From Ypsolopha sequella (taxonomy: Eukaryota > Arthropoda > Insecta > Lepidoptera > Ypsolophidae): DNA of 64,000 bases. A program made the translations under genes and the position numbers. The stretch lies in assembly GCA_934047225.1 (NCBI GenBank), contig OW203985.1, positions 3,489,501-3,553,500 of the forward strand, read 5' to 3'. Shown in pieces: positions 63,343 to 64,000 of the stretch (position 1 is the first letter of the stretch; every line of letters starts with the position of its first letter). The notes below the pieces were generated by a model. It did not search any database, was not told the DNA's origin, and saw only the letters and a program-made list of their open reading frames with translations.

Positions 63343-64000
63343 CTGCGGAAACAAAATAAAAGGAAGTGTTACAGACGGGCTCAATAGCTTGCTTTACTCG
63401 ATAACGTACCTACGTATCTGTGTAAATGAATGCTCCTTCCATACCCCTTAACCGTACCTGATTTTATTAATATCTTGCAAATTTTTTAAAATGTAATGCT
63501 ATAACGTACACCTTTTTCCTGAATTTGGGGAATAATAGTATACATTAAATAGCATTTAATGAGAAATAATATTTCAATTAAAATTTTCAGCTTCTGTTAT
63601 CATCAAGTGTTATTCTGTTAGCAACTGACACCACTGAATATTTCGCCAGATATTTTTCTGGATTTGTTGAATACCATCACACGATCATTAACCATACTTC
63701 TTTGTAAGTAGCCCAAGTTTAATCAAAGCACATACCTGTAAGCCTCCCCACAGGTCCAACGGCATCTCTGACATATCTGCCAGCTACACCAGCAACGTGC
63801 GCGCCAGCCCCAAATCCAATTAGGTGGATAGTCCTCACGTTTATGTACGGTTCTTCGTCATTTACTGGTTCGGTCAAAAACTGGATGAACTCTCCCAATG
63901 CAGTACCTACATAACCGGCTAAGTTTTGTGGGTTGTTTACGGTGCCGGCGATAACTGACCAATCCACAATGATGACGTGGAAATCATGGTTGCGAAGGAT
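62997..64000 (-). CDS. Neutral (pancreatic-type) lipase family protein lacking the catalytic serine, partial gene
   Basis: Exon A (63736-64000) enters from beyond the window and ends at TACAG|GTATGT. Exon B (62997-63342) starts after CCGCAG and ends at a strong GTGAGT donor (62991-62996). Both junctions fit phase 1. The lipase core is clear: DWSVIAG, NVRTIHLIGFGAGAHVAG, LTGLDP across the junction, IGHVDFYPNRG and CSHQRAWELF. In active enzymes the elbow reads GxSxG; here it is GFGAG, so the nucleophile serine is glycine, while the LDP aspartate and the CSH histidine remain. Such proteins are probably not triglyceride hydrolases and may bind lipid, as proposed for insect yolk proteins. If the donor is unused, a stop follows at 62993-62995. 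The final exon, usually carrying a YLTT-like strand, was not found. Confidence 0.88.
63736..64000 (-). CDS. Lipase-family exon A (open to the window edge)
   Basis: It encodes HVIIVDWS through VGRLT with the altered GFGAG elbow. The frame is open to base 64000, so the exon starts outside the window. Confidence 0.87.

Overview
The window looks like AT-rich nuclear DNA from a moth or butterfly. The evidence is the set of repeats: many copies of dispersed families and a tRNA-derived SINE that I recognise from Lepidoptera, a Lep1-like Helitron, an insect errantivirus-type element, and two intron-containing genes with insect-like splice sites. Nothing bacterial or viral-genomic is present. Most of the 64 kb is mobile DNA or its remains. 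All family names rest on motifs read by eye.

Layout: 1-3331 is the 3' part of a Ty1/copia retrotransposon (pol with one in-frame stop, then a 3' LTR). 3691-4286 is an 8-bp-TSD inverted-repeat transposon. 6872-14621 is a complete errantivirus-like Gypsy element on the minus strand (gag, pol, env, tRNA-Ser-type primer site, two 328-bp LTRs that look identical, ACGG duplication), inserted into an older repeat copy. 16069-17850 is a 39-bp satellite, 20851-21426 holds twelve identical 48-bp units, and 25803-26435 is a decayed 34-bp satellite. Between them lie palindromic MITEs, SINEs and LINE tails.

Two host genes are supported, both on the minus strand. At 27635-31827 three exons join in consistent phase and encode about 450 residues: a six-cysteine, defensin-like CS-alpha-beta motif, a lysine-rich region, an acidic run, a charged helix and a unique C-terminus. 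Its 5' end is not certain; a signal-peptide-like exon may lie at 32618-32729. At 62997-64000 are two exons of a neutral (pancreatic-type) lipase family protein whose nucleophile serine is replaced by glycine. The gene runs past the window edge at its 5' side and probably continues downstream at its 3' side.

The remaining DNA (38-62 kb) is a mosaic of nested insertions. Several can be dated relative to each other because an uninterrupted copy of the target lies elsewhere in the window. I found no CRISPR array, rRNA or stand-alone tRNA gene. The most novel-looking items are the defensin-like fusion gene, the perfect 48-bp array, and a 121-bp insertion with a conserved two-helix fold.
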